Under the pieces are notes generated by a model. It worked only from the letters and a program-made list of their open reading frames with translations. It was not told the DNA's origin and ran no database searches. Positions 55,912-64,000 of a stretch of DNA of 64,000 nt are shown piece by piece; the stretch's first letter is position 1; each line of letters begins with the position of its first letter. A program made the position numbers and the translations under genes. Origin of the DNA: Rhizobiaceae bacterium (GTDB taxonomy: Bacteria; Pseudomonadota; Alphaproteobacteria; Rhizobiales; Rhizobiaceae); assembly GCA_023953835.1 (NCBI GenBank), contig JAMLJB010000001.1, forward strand, positions 496,001-560,000. Direction: 5' to 3'.

Positions 55912-57267
55912 GTGGGATCGGCGAGGAAACGACATGTAGCGGACGGCGTGCCTGCGGGCGGCTGGACCGAATTGATCGACGACATCGTTGACGGACATTG
56001 GACAAACCCCGAAACGGGTCAGGCCGCGACCGTTCCCTATGAGCGCATCGTCATCGAGGAGAGCCTCGATGGCGCGGAGGCCGATCTCATCGCAAGCCTC
56101 AATCTCGGAAAGCGCCTCGCGCTCGTCGCCGACCACACGACATGGGACGCCATGGGCTCGCGGGTTGCCAGAGCAATCGGCAAGATCTGTTCCATCGAGG
56201 CCGTGATTCTCGACCATCCGCATGCGAACCTCGCCACGGCGGCGCTCCTCGAAGACAAGCTCGCGCGGTTCGACGGCGCGGTCGCTGTCGGTTCCGGCAC
56301 CATCAACGACCTCACAAAATTCGTGACGGGCCGCACGGGCCGCCGCTACGCGGTGTTCGGCACCGCCGGCTCGATGAACGGCTACACCTCGACCACCGCC
56401 TCGATGACGCTGGACAATGGGCTCAAGGTCTCCCTGCCCTCCCATGCGCCGTCCGGCTTCTTCGTCGACCTCAAGGTTTCGGCGGATGCGCCGCATTATC
56501 TCTCCGCGTCGGGCTTCGCGGATTGTCTCGTGCGCTCGGTCGCACAGATCGACTGGTGGATGTCGCACCGGCTGCTCGGCAGCCTCTATTCGACGGTGCC
56601 ATACATCATCCAGGAAAAGGACGAAGTCGAGCTGAACGCGCGCGCGGCGGGCATCGCGACGGGAGACATTGCCGCCAACGGCTATCTGTACCGTGTGCTC
56701 ACGCTGTGCGGCCTCGGCGTTTCCTTCACCGGCATGTCGAACCACGGCTCGATGGGCGAGCACCAGATTTCGCACTATATCGATTGCTTTGCCGGTCCCC
56801 TGCATCCCGGCACACTGCACGGCCAGCAGGTGGGCGTTGCGACATTGACGATGGCGCGCCTCCAGCGGCGTTTCCTCGACAGCGAAAAGCCGCCCGTCAT
56901 CAGGCCGACGCGCATCGACCCCGACGCGATGGCGCGGCGCATGGGGGCGGAGATCGCTGCCCAGTGCCATGCCGAAATCCAGCCCAAGATATTCGACGAG
57001 CGCGGCGCAGACGGCATCAACGCGAAGCTCGCGGACCTGTGGCCGAGCCTTCGCGGAGAACTGGAAGCCTTCGCCATTCCCGTCGCCGAGATGGAGCGCC
57101 TGCTGCGGGACGCGGGCGGACCGATGACCGCTGCCGACCTGGGACTGCCCGTCGATTTCTATCGCGAGGCGGTCGTCCACTGCCGCGAGATGCGCAACCG
57201 CTATTCCTTCCTCGACATCGCCGCCGACGCGGGATGGCTGGACGAATTCGCAGCCGGGGAGCATTGA
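55912..57267 (+). CDS. sn-glycerol-1-phosphate dehydrogenase-like (AraM/EgsA type)
   Basis: A roughly 451-residue member of the iron-dependent alcohol dehydrogenase superfamily, closest in pattern to glycerol-1-phosphate dehydrogenases. It has LDGAEADLIASLNLGKRLALV, the NAD-binding AVGSGTINDLTKFVTG, TAGSMNGYTSTTASMT, and metal-ligand histidines in GSMGEHQISHYID and HGQQVGVATL. In this operon it may oxidise a phosphorylated or free polyol. The start is uncertain: GTG 55912 is given, GTG 55948 is also possible, and TTG 55858 lies inside the operator array. Confidence 0.8.
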   Translation: MGSARKRHVADGVPAGGWTELIDDIVDGHWTNPETGQAATVPYERIVIEESLDGAEADLIASLNLGKRLALVADHTTWDAMGSRVARAIGKICSIEAVILDHPHANLATAALLEDKLARFDGAVAVGSGTINDLTKFVTGRTGRRYAVFGTAGSMNGYTSTTASMTLDNGLKVSLPSHAPSGFFVDLKVSADAPHYLSASGFADCLVRSVAQIDWWMSHRLLGSLYSTVPYIIQEKDEVELNARAAGIATGDIAANGYLYRVLTLCGLGVSFTGMSNHGSMGEHQISHYIDCFAGPLHPGTLHGQQVGVATLTMARLQRRFLDSEKPPVIRPTRIDPDAMARRMGAEIAAQCHAEIQPKIFDERGADGINAKLADLWPSLRGELEAFAIPVAEMERLLRDAGGPMTAADLGLPVDFYREAVVHCREMRNRYSFLDIAADAGWLDEFAAGEH

Positions 57268-57272
57268 ACGGG

Positions 57273-58085
57273 ATGCGCCCCATAACCGACATGCCGCTTG
57301 AAGTCGCCCGCAACATTACGGCGGTTTTCGCGGACATAGACGACACGCTGACCACCGAAGGCCGCCTGCCCGCCTGTGCATACGATGCGCTCGAACGGCT
57401 GACCGGCGCGGGCATCGCTGTCGCGCCCATCACGGGCCGTCCGGCGGGCTGGTGCGACATGATCGCCCGCATGTGGCCGGTCGCGGGCGTGGTCGGCGAA
57501 AACGGCGCGTTCTATTTTTCCTATGATGCCGAAGGGCGGCGCATGCGCCGGGTCTTTGCCATCGACGCCGCGCAACGCGAACAGGATCGCAAGAAGCTGG
57601 CCCTCGTGCGCGAGCGCATATTGGCGGAGGTTCCGGGCGCGGCGGTTTCCGCGGACCAGCTTTACCGCGAGGCGGACCTTGCCATCGATTTTCGCGAGGA
57701 TGTCGCGCCGCTGCCCGCCACCGAGGTCGATCGCATCAAGCGCATCTTCGAGGAGGAAGGCGCGGTCGCCAAGATTTCATCCATTCATGTGAACGGCTGG
57801 TATGGCAGCTACGACAAGCTGACCATGACGCGCCGCTTTGCCGCCGAGGTGCTGGGCCTCGACATCGACGCGCACCGTGACCGCGTGGTCTTTGCGGGCG
57901 ACAGCCCGAACGACGCCCCGATGTTCGGCTTTTTCCCGAACGCCTGCGGCGTGGCGAATGTTCTTCAGTTCAGGGGCCGGATCGACGCCGAACCCGCCTA
58001 TGTCACGAAACAGGAGGGCGGCGAAGGCTTCGTCGAAATCGCCGACCGCATCCTGAATGCACGACGCCGGAAGGACGCCGCATGA
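57273..58085 (+). CDS. HAD-IIB family phosphatase (sugar-phosphate type)
   Basis: A 270-residue haloacid dehalogenase hydrolase. The nucleophile motif is VFADIDDTLTTEG (residues 16-28), the second motif APITGRPAGW, and the late acidic loop FAGDSPNDAPMF. A C2-type cap lies between them, as in sucrose- and mannosyl-phosphate phosphatases. It would remove phosphate from a sugar or polyol phosphate. ATG 57273 lies 5 bases after the previous stop, so it is co-transcribed. Its substrate is presumably a pathway intermediate of this locus. Confidence 0.85.
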   Translation: MRPITDMPLEVARNITAVFADIDDTLTTEGRLPACAYDALERLTGAGIAVAPITGRPAGWCDMIARMWPVAGVVGENGAFYFSYDAEGRRMRRVFAIDAAQREQDRKKLALVRERILAEVPGAAVSADQLYREADLAIDFREDVAPLPATEVDRIKRIFEEEGAVAKISSIHVNGWYGSYDKLTMTRRFAAEVLGLDIDAHRDRVVFAGDSPNDAPMFGFFPNACGVANVLQFRGRIDAEPAYVTKQEGGEGFVEIADRILNARRRKDAA

Positions 58086-58226
58086 GACGCTGAGCGGGCC
58101 GATGAAATTCGGGGCACGCCGGTCCAAACGGCGCGCAAGGGAGCGAGGAGCGCGGCTCAAGGGTCGCCAAAGGAATGGATCGGGACGGCCCGCCGCCGGA
58201 ACCGATCATGGGAGGAGGTGGAGCGA

Positions 58227-59114
58227 ATGTCCGTTGCACAGGTCAAGCGCATCGCGATCTCGGATTCGCCATGGCCGTGGCTGCTTCCGCTGGTTGCCCT
58301 GCTGGTCGTCTTCACCATCTATCCGCTGGTCTACAATGTCTGGCTGAGCTTTCACGAGTTCGCGCCACGCACGCGGGCTCTCAAATTCGTCGGCGTCGCC
58401 AACTGGGTGCAGCTTTGGAACGACGCCCGCTTCTGGGGCGCGCTCAGCGTCACCTTTGTCTATTTTTTCGTAGCGCTGGTCATCGAGATCGCGCTCGGCA
58501 TGGCGATCGCGCTGCTGCTCGATGCGGAATTGCCCGGATTCGGGGCCTTGCGCGCGATCCTGTCGATGACGCTCGTCATTCCGCCCGCCATCGCCGGCAT
58601 GATGTTCCTGCTATTGCAGGACCCGCAGTTCGGCGTCGTCACCTACGTATTGAATTCGCTGGGCATTCTGGACAAATCGACGCCGATCCTCGCAACGTCC
58701 TCCACCGCGCTTGCGGGCGTTCTGCTGGCTGAAATCTGGCAGTGGACGCCGTTTATGGTGCTGATCTTCCTCGCCGGGCTGCGGTCGCTTCCCACCGAAC
58801 CGTTCGAAGCGGCGATGATCGACGGCGCATCCTCGTTCCAGATGTTCCGCCGCCTGACGCTGCCGATGATGTCGCGCGTCATCGCGGTGGCGGTGCTGAT
58901 ACGCGGCATCGACCTGTTCCGGGTGTTCGACTACGTGTTCACCATGACCTCCGGCGGGCCGGGCACCACGACCTACACGCTCAGCTACTACGCCTGGCAG
59001 CAGACCTTCTCCTTCCTGAAATGGGGCTATGGCGCGACGCTCAGCCTGACGAGCCTGGTCATCATCATGGTGCTGGCCAACCTGTTCCTGCGCGTCGCAA
59101 AGGTGAGGTGGTAA
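58227..59114 (+). CDS. sugar ABC transporter permease (MalF/UgpA type)
   Basis: First membrane subunit of a CUT1-type sugar importer, 295 residues with about six helices. LLPLVALLVVFTIYPLVYNVWLS at the N-terminus and the cytoplasmic-loop signature EPFEAAMIDGASSFQMFRRLTLP (the EAA motif that docks on the ATPase) are visible. AGGAGG lies 8 bases before ATG 58227, which I prefer to a GTG three codons earlier. It is preceded by a 141-base gap that holds no recognisable gene. Pairs with the next permease. Confidence 0.92.
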   Translation: MSVAQVKRIAISDSPWPWLLPLVALLVVFTIYPLVYNVWLSFHEFAPRTRALKFVGVANWVQLWNDARFWGALSVTFVYFFVALVIEIALGMAIALLLDAELPGFGALRAILSMTLVIPPAIAGMMFLLLQDPQFGVVTYVLNSLGILDKSTPILATSSTALAGVLLAEIWQWTPFMVLIFLAGLRSLPTEPFEAAMIDGASSFQMFRRLTLPMMSRVIAVAVLIRGIDLFRVFDYVFTMTSGGPGTTTYTLSYYAWQQTFSFLKWGYGATLSLTSLVIIMVLANLFLRVAKVRW

Positions 59115-59115
59115 G

Positions 59116-59991
59116 ATGCATCAGAGCACCTTTGCGAGAACCATGCGGACCATTGCCGGATGGCTGGTGGTCGGGCTGTTTTTCTTCCCGATCTATTTCT
59201 GGACCTCCGTCGCCTTCCGCGACGCGAAGGACATCTTCAACTGGCCGCCGATCTTGTTCGATTTCAAGCCGACCGTGCGCAATTTCGAGCAGGTGTTCGG
59301 CATTTCGCTCGGCTTCGGCAGGCCCGAGGCGGTCACGCCCGGCGGCGGCAATTTCTACATGGCGCCGCGGCTGCTGGATTCGATTATCGTCGCCGCTTTT
59401 TCGACCATGCTGGCAATCGTCGTGGCCACGCTTGCGGCCTATGCGCTGTCGCGCATGAACTTCCGCGGCAGGCACCAGTTCGTGAACTGGGTGCTGTCCA
59501 CCCGCATGATGCCGCCGGTCGCGGTGGCCATCCCGATGTTCTTCATCTTCAAGCAGTTCAACCTGCTCGACACCTATACGGGCGTCATCATCGTGCACGG
59601 CATCATGAACCTGCCGCTGGCCGTGCTTCTGCTGAAGAGCTTCTTCGACGACATTCCGGCGGAGATCGACGAGAGCGCGCTTCTGGACGGGGCGTCGCGC
59701 TGGACTATCTTCCGGCGCATCGTGCTGCCGATGGCGAGAGGCGGCATCGCCGCGACGGCGGTGCTGTGCTTCATTTTTTCATGGACGGAGTTCCTCTTCG
59801 TCCTGACGCTGACCCAGACCAGCCTGAAAACGGTGCCGGTCGTGTCGTCCACTTTCGTGACTTCGATCGGCACCGCCTGGGGCAACATGGCCGCCCTCGG
59901 GGCTGCTGCGATCGTACCTGCCTTCATCGTGATCCTGCTCGTCCAGCGCCATCTGGTGCGTGGTCTGACCATGGGCTCGCTGAAGCAATGA
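59116..59991 (+). CDS. sugar ABC transporter permease (MalG/UgpE type)
   Basis: Second membrane subunit of the importer, 291 residues with six helices. It has the EAA-type motif EIDESALLDGASRWTIFRRIVLP and the usual STRMMPPVAVAIPMF region. It starts one base after the stop of the first permease, so the two are translated together. The pair with the binding protein and ATPase makes a complete system for import from the periplasm. Confidence 0.92.
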   Translation: MHQSTFARTMRTIAGWLVVGLFFFPIYFWTSVAFRDAKDIFNWPPILFDFKPTVRNFEQVFGISLGFGRPEAVTPGGGNFYMAPRLLDSIIVAAFSTMLAIVVATLAAYALSRMNFRGRHQFVNWVLSTRMMPPVAVAIPMFFIFKQFNLLDTYTGVIIVHGIMNLPLAVLLLKSFFDDIPAEIDESALLDGASRWTIFRRIVLPMARGGIAATAVLCFIFSWTEFLFVLTLTQTSLKTVPVVSSTFVTSIGTAWGNMAALGAAAIVPAFIVILLVQRHLVRGLTMGSLKQ

Positions 59992-60058
59992 CCCGGCGCA
60001 CTCGCCGTCAACGGAGATCCCGACGCCACTTCCGGCATCGGATACAGGAGGAGAAGTA

Positions 60059-61555
60059 ATGAGAGACCACGATAGGAAATTGTATCTGGCGTCCCTTACC
60101 GACAAGCTCGTCAAGGGCCAGATCGGCCGCCGCGACTTCTTGCGGACCGCCGCCAAGCTCGGCCTCGGCGCAGGCGCGCTTGGCATGGGCGTCCAGCGCG
60201 CCCCGTTCAACTTCGTCTCTTCGGCCCGCGCGCAGGAGGCGCTCCAGCCTTCGCCCGAAACGCTCAAATGGGTGGCCGACGTTTCAAAGCCCTTCGCCGG
60301 CACCACGCTCAAGCTTGCAACTGAATCAACGCCGCCGTCGAACGCATTGAACTCGCAGTTGAAAAAGTATTTCGAGGAAGCGAGCGGCATCAAGGTGGAG
60401 ATCGAAGTCCTGCCGCTGGAGCAGGTGCTCCAGAAGCTGACGCTCGACGTCGCCTCCTCGCTCGGCACCTACGACCTGTACTATATCGATCAGAGCTGGG
60501 CGGCCTCCTTCAACCAGGACGTCTTCGACCCGCGCGAGCAGTTGCAGAACGCCGCCCTTGCCATGCCGAACTACAACATCGACGACTTCCTGCCCGCACT
60601 GGTGGACGGCATCGCGATGTATGACGGACGCATGGTCGGCGTGCCCTACGACATCCCGATCTTCATCATGATCTATCGCAAGGACATCTATGACGAGTTG
60701 GGTCTGAAGGCGCCGACGACGATGGCCGAACTCGCCAGCAACTCCAAGGCGATCATGGAGGCCAAGGGCCCGGCGATGGCGGGCATCGCGGGCCAGATGA
60801 AATCGGGCCACTATTCGCTGGAATGCGAATGGACCTCGATGCTCTGGGGCCATGGCGGCTCGATCTTCAATCCCGACAAGAAGTTCGTCGGCAATGACGA
60901 GCAGGGTCTCGAAGCGATGGCCTACTGGACCGAGCTGAAGAAGAGCATGCCCGCGGGCGTGGACGGCTGGACATGGGACGGCCAGGGCCAGGCGGTCGCG
61001 CAGGGCGTGGCGGCGTCAATGCTTTCCTGGGGTGAGTTCTTCCCCTATTTCGACGATCCGACGCAGACCAAGATCTCCGGCCTGTGCGAAGTGGCGGTGC
61101 CGCCTGCGGCAACCTCGCTGCGCACCAAGGACCAGACGGCCTTCGGCGAAACGCCGGGCGTCGGCCATCAGGGCGGCTCCACGCTGGCGGTGTCGAAATA
61201 CTCCAAGAGCCCGGACGCTGCGTGGATCTTCATGCAGTGGGCGACATCTGCCGACACGCAGGCGCTGATCACCGCGCTTGGCGGCGGGACCGGCCCGACG
61301 CGCACCAGCGTCTATGACGATCCGCGCGTGAAGGCCAATGCCCGTGTCGGCGCCGGCACCACCCGCCACCTGCCGATCGTGCGCGAGACCATCGCCAACC
61401 ACATGGGCTCGGAGCCCGACCTGCCGGAATGGGCGCAGCTTTCCTCCGACACCATACCGGTCGCGCTCGGCAAGTATTTCTCGGGCGGCTACGCCTCGGC
61501 CAAGGAAGCGATGGACGACATCGCCACGCAGGTCGACGACGTTCTGAAGGGCTAA
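60059..61555 (+). CDS. sugar ABC transporter substrate-binding protein (Tat-exported)
   Basis: A 498-residue extracellular solute-binding protein of family 1. It starts with a Tat signal: RRDFLRTAAKLGLGAGALGMG near residues 24-44 matches the twin-arginine pattern, so the folded protein is exported to the periplasm. The binding lobes follow (GTTLKLATESTPPSNALNSQ and SGIKVEIEVLPLEQVLQKLT). GGAGGAGAAG precedes ATG 60059. It decides the transporter's ligand, probably a sugar or polyol; no closer match can be named. Confidence 0.9.
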   Translation: MRDHDRKLYLASLTDKLVKGQIGRRDFLRTAAKLGLGAGALGMGVQRAPFNFVSSARAQEALQPSPETLKWVADVSKPFAGTTLKLATESTPPSNALNSQLKKYFEEASGIKVEIEVLPLEQVLQKLTLDVASSLGTYDLYYIDQSWAASFNQDVFDPREQLQNAALAMPNYNIDDFLPALVDGIAMYDGRMVGVPYDIPIFIMIYRKDIYDELGLKAPTTMAELASNSKAIMEAKGPAMAGIAGQMKSGHYSLECEWTSMLWGHGGSIFNPDKKFVGNDEQGLEAMAYWTELKKSMPAGVDGWTWDGQGQAVAQGVAASMLSWGEFFPYFDDPTQTKISGLCEVAVPPAATSLRTKDQTAFGETPGVGHQGGSTLAVSKYSKSPDAAWIFMQWATSADTQALITALGGGTGPTRTSVYDDPRVKANARVGAGTTRHLPIVRETIANHMGSEPDLPEWAQLSSDTIPVALGKYFSGGYASAKEAMDDIATQVDDVLKG

Positions 61556-61621
61556 CTCCCAGGACGCGGGGCCGCGGTTTCGACCATGGCCCCGCGACCG
61601 CATACGAATGAGGAGGACTAC

Positions 61622-62347
61622 ATGGCAGAAAAACCGCTGGTCGCCGTCACGGGCGCAAGTTCAGGCATCGGAGAGGCGACTGCACGCGCATTCTCTCAAG
61701 CGGGCCATCCGGTCCTGCTGATGGCGCGGCGTCTCGACCGGCTGGAAGCGCTCGGCCTGCCGAATGCGGTCATCAGGAAGGTCGATGTGCGCGACCGCGC
61801 GGCGATTGCCGCCGCCGTCAAGGACGCCGAGGCGCAATATGGCCCGGTGGACATGATGTTCGCCAATGCGGGCATCGCACGGCTCGGCGACATCGCCCGG
61901 CAGCCGCCCGAACATTGGGACGAGATGATCGACATCAACACCAAGGGCGTGCTCAACAGCGTCCACGCCGTCATGAACGGCATGATCGAGCGCAAGCACG
62001 GCACGCTGGTGATGATGAGTTCGATTGCGGGCCGCAAGGTCTACCCCGACCACACCGTCTATTGCGGCACGAAGTTCTTTGTCCACGCGATCTCGGAAAG
62101 CCTGCGCGAATATCTTGCGCCGCACGACGTGCGCGTGATCGTGGTGTCGCCCGGCATCATTGACACCGAGGTGCTGGACGGCGTGCTAGATCCGACCACG
62201 CTCGCAAACTACAAATCCAACAAGGCAGCCATCGGCGGCGGCATCTCCGCCGACATCGTGGCCGACCTCATCCTCAACGCCTACCAGTATCCGCAGCGCG
62301 CCATCGTGCAGGAAATCGTCATCACGCCGACGCGGCAGAAGTACTGA
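61622..62347 (+). CDS. short-chain dehydrogenase/reductase
   Basis: A 241-residue classical SDR. TGASSGIGEATARAF at residues 10-24 binds NAD(P), NAGIA marks the core strand, and the catalytic Ser-Tyr-Lys are in MMSSIAGRKV and VYCGTKFFV. It would interconvert an alcohol and ketone, most likely a polyol-to-ketose step in this operon. ATG 61622 follows GAGGAGGAC at good distance, so it is preferred to a start 12 codons earlier. The gene lies between the binding protein and ATPase genes of the transporter. Confidence 0.9.
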   Translation: MAEKPLVAVTGASSGIGEATARAFSQAGHPVLLMARRLDRLEALGLPNAVIRKVDVRDRAAIAAAVKDAEAQYGPVDMMFANAGIARLGDIARQPPEHWDEMIDINTKGVLNSVHAVMNGMIERKHGTLVMMSSIAGRKVYPDHTVYCGTKFFVHAISESLREYLAPHDVRVIVVSPGIIDTEVLDGVLDPTTLANYKSNKAAIGGGISADIVADLILNAYQYPQRAIVQEIVITPTRQKY

Positions 62348-62380
62348 TGCCGGGCGGAAAAGAGCGGAGCAGAGAACCAC

Positions 62381-63445
62381 ATGGCAACCGTTGAATACCA
62401 GCGCATAGGCAAATCCTTCGGCGCCGTGCGGATCATGCAGGACATTTCGTTCAAGATCGACGACCACGAGTTCGTCGTCCTGCTCGGACCCTCCGGCTGC
62501 GGAAAGACGACTCTGCTGCGCATGACCGCCGGGCTGGAACGCGTGGACGAAGGCAACCTCCTGATCGGCGGCAAGCGCGTCAACGATGTCCATCCGCGCG
62601 ACCGCGACATTGCGATGGTGTTCCAGAACTACGCGCTTTATCCGACGATGAAGGTTTACGACAACATCGCGTTCAGCCTTGAGGTGGCAAAGCTTCCCGC
62701 CGCCGAAATCAGGAAGCGTGTCGAGCGCGCGGCGGAAATCCTCAACCTCACCGCCTATCTGGAGCGCTATCCGAAGGAGCTTTCCGGCGGCCAGCGCCAG
62801 CGCGTCGCCATGGGCCGTGCAATGGTGCGCGAGGCGGCGGTGTTCCTGTTCGATGAGCCGCTGTCCAATCTCGACGCGAAGCTTCGCGCCCATATGCGCA
62901 CCGAAATCCGGCAACTCCACAATCGCCTCAAGACGACGACCATCTATGTCACCCACGACCAGATCGAGGCCATGACGATGGCCGACACGATCGTGGTGAT
63001 GCGCGCGGGCAAGATCGAGCAGATCGGCAGCCCGGACGATGTCTATGACCGGCCTGCCAGCAAATACGTGGCCGACTTCATCGGCTCCTCGGCGATCAAC
63101 TTCCTGCCGGGAACGGTGGTGTCCGGCGACGGCGCGCCTGCGGTCGATACCAATACGGGCCGGGTGCCGCTCGATGCCACCCATGCGGTCAAGGCGGGCC
63201 AGCAGGTCGTGATAGGCCTGCGCCCGACGGACCTCGTGGTGGACGATTCCGGGCCGCTTTCGGCGAGGACCGTGCTGCTCGAACGGCTCGGCCACGATGC
63301 ACAGCTCTTCTGCCAGGGCGAAAACGGATCCTTCGTTGCCATTGTCGACAAGTCCGCGCGCTTCCCTGAAGGCAGCGTGGTGAATTTCTCCATTCCGCCG
63401 TCGAAGGTGCATGTGTTCGACGCGCAGACCGAACTGCGCCTGTGA
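62381..63445 (+). CDS. sugar ABC transporter ATP-binding protein (UgpC/MsmK type)
   Basis: A 354-residue ATPase that powers the two permeases. Walker A is GPSGCGKTTLLR (about residues 36-47), the ABC signature LSGGQRQRVAMGRAMV follows, Walker B is VFLFDEPLSNLDAKL, and the switch histidine is in VTHDQIEAM. The C-terminal 120 residues form the TOBE/OB regulatory domain of CUT1 ATPases (GLRPTDLVVDDSG). It completes the importer with the two permeases and the binding protein. Confidence 0.95.
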   Translation: MATVEYQRIGKSFGAVRIMQDISFKIDDHEFVVLLGPSGCGKTTLLRMTAGLERVDEGNLLIGGKRVNDVHPRDRDIAMVFQNYALYPTMKVYDNIAFSLEVAKLPAAEIRKRVERAAEILNLTAYLERYPKELSGGQRQRVAMGRAMVREAAVFLFDEPLSNLDAKLRAHMRTEIRQLHNRLKTTTIYVTHDQIEAMTMADTIVVMRAGKIEQIGSPDDVYDRPASKYVADFIGSSAINFLPGTVVSGDGAPAVDTNTGRVPLDATHAVKAGQQVVIGLRPTDLVVDDSGPLSARTVLLERLGHDAQLFCQGENGSFVAIVDKSARFPEGSVVNFSIPPSKVHVFDAQTELRL

Positions 63446-63522
63446 TCCCACGGGCCTGAAAAGAAACAACCGCAATCATATGGCTGGCGCTTCTTTCGGC
63501 ACCGGCAGGGAAAGGATTTGTC

Positions 63523-64000
63523 ATGAAGTCGCGCTGGTCGGAGCCTGAATTCAAATCGGTGGTGGACGGCTATGTCGCCAGGGGCATCAACCGCGACCTC
63601 GCCATCCGCACCTATACGACGCGGCTTCTGGGCGTCGACCCAGAACTGGTGCTGCACGGCGGCGGCAATACGTCGGTGAAAACCGTCTTCACGGAGATGG
63701 ACGGCTCGCAGGTCGATGTGCTGTGCGTCAAGGGCAGCGGCTGGGACATGGGCACCATCGAGCCCGCCGGACTGCCCGCCGTGCGCCTTCAGCCGCTGAA
63801 GGCCATGGTCGCTTTCGAGACGCTTTCGGACGACGACATGGTGATGCTCCAGCGCCGCCTGCTGCTCGACCCCGCCGCGCCGAACCCCTCGGTGGAAGCC
63901 ATCCTGCATGCGCTGCTGCCGTTCAAGCACATCGACCACACCCACGCGAACGCCATCGTCTCGCTGACAAACGAACCGCATGGCGAGGACCTGATCCGCG
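63523..64000 (+). CDS. class II aldolase, probably aldolase/SDR bifunctional (cut by window edge)
   Basis: The first 159 codons of a protein that leaves the window. The visible part is a class II aldolase/adducin-type domain: LLGVDPELVLHGGGNTSVK, VLCVKGSGWDMGTIEP and the zinc-ligand histidines in HIDHTHANAIVSLTN. The N-terminus MKSRWSEPEFKSVVDGYVARG resembles RhaD-type proteins that fuse a rhamnulose-1-phosphate-like aldolase to a C-terminal SDR; the second half is not visible. It would cleave a ketose-1-phosphate, made by the FGGY kinase, into DHAP and an aldehyde. Confidence 0.85.
   Translation, partial: MKSRWSEPEFKSVVDGYVARGINRDLAIRTYTTRLLGVDPELVLHGGGNTSVKTVFTEMDGSQVDVLCVKGSGWDMGTIEPAGLPAVRLQPLKAMVAFETLSDDDMVMLQRRLLLDPAAPNPSVEAILHALLPFKHIDHTHANAIVSLTNEPHGEDLIR

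Noticed and set aside
55792..57264. A 490-codon open frame opposite the dehydrogenase gene
   Set aside because: Antisense shadow; it would also run across the operator array.

Overview
The window looks like chromosomal core of a Hyphomicrobiales (Rhizobiales) alphaproteobacterium, most likely near the Mesorhizobium/Aminobacter group. The assignment is inference. It rests on a high-GC sequence with dense gene packing, on an atpI-B-E-F'-F ATP synthase cluster with duplicated b/b' subunits, and on typical rhizobial proteins (BA14K, DUF1344, DUF6101, BacA, FnrN/HemN, a SorC-controlled sugar/polyol locus). No rRNA, tRNA, CRISPR array, prophage or intact insertion sequence was seen, and no gap between genes exceeds 300 bases.

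Layout. 0-5 kb: start of aroC, a DUF1344 protein, the leftward dnaJ-like/fabI/phosphatase run, a lipoprotein, pdxH, a 162-bp hairpin-forming element touching the pdxH stop codon, and BA14K. 5-15 kb: an acyl-CoA dehydrogenase/crotonase pair, a secreted GH25 hydrolase, purD, ubiA, DUF6101, an FAD oxidase with a Sua5-type tRNA-modification enzyme, and a small secreted protein. 15-25 kb: a leftward series of ispB, two tandemly duplicated family 2 glycosyltransferases, a TPR-LysM protein, an 8-TM protein, glyQ and glyS. 25-34 kb: a rightward housekeeping run (methyltransferase, S49 peptidase, ispE, moaB), then a divergent glycosyltransferase/radical SAM pair sharing a LexA-like box, rnhB, an M29 aminopeptidase, a PYROXD2-like oxidoreductase and an ArsC-like protein. 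34-41 kb: ATP synthase Fo genes, a SleB-type cell-wall hydrolase, der and a YfgM-like protein. 41-45 kb: a deacetylase-like protein, bacA, an MFS transporter and a candidate small RNA.

The most unusual locus is 44.6-51.1 kb. A 1229-residue outer-membrane-type protein (FecR domain, TPRs, C-terminal beta-barrel) overlaps by one base a CHASE2-class III nucleotide cyclase. Next to the pair and divergent from it is a three-TM protein resembling the Pycsar effector (PycTM/DUF5706) fold. Just beyond that gene lies a small-RNA-like transcription unit with promoter, C-rich loop and terminator. The parts suggest cell-surface sensing coupled to cyclic-nucleotide production, possibly with a membrane effector; the function is inferred.

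51-53 kb carries fnrN and hemN, with an FNR box overlapping the fnrN stop codon. 53-64 kb is a carbohydrate/polyol catabolic locus: a FGGY kinase and SorC-type regulator face a rightward operon of a glycerol-1-phosphate dehydrogenase-like enzyme, a HAD phosphatase, a complete CUT1 ABC transporter, an SDR and the start of a class II aldolase. An array of TGTCA motifs between the two arms is the probable operator.
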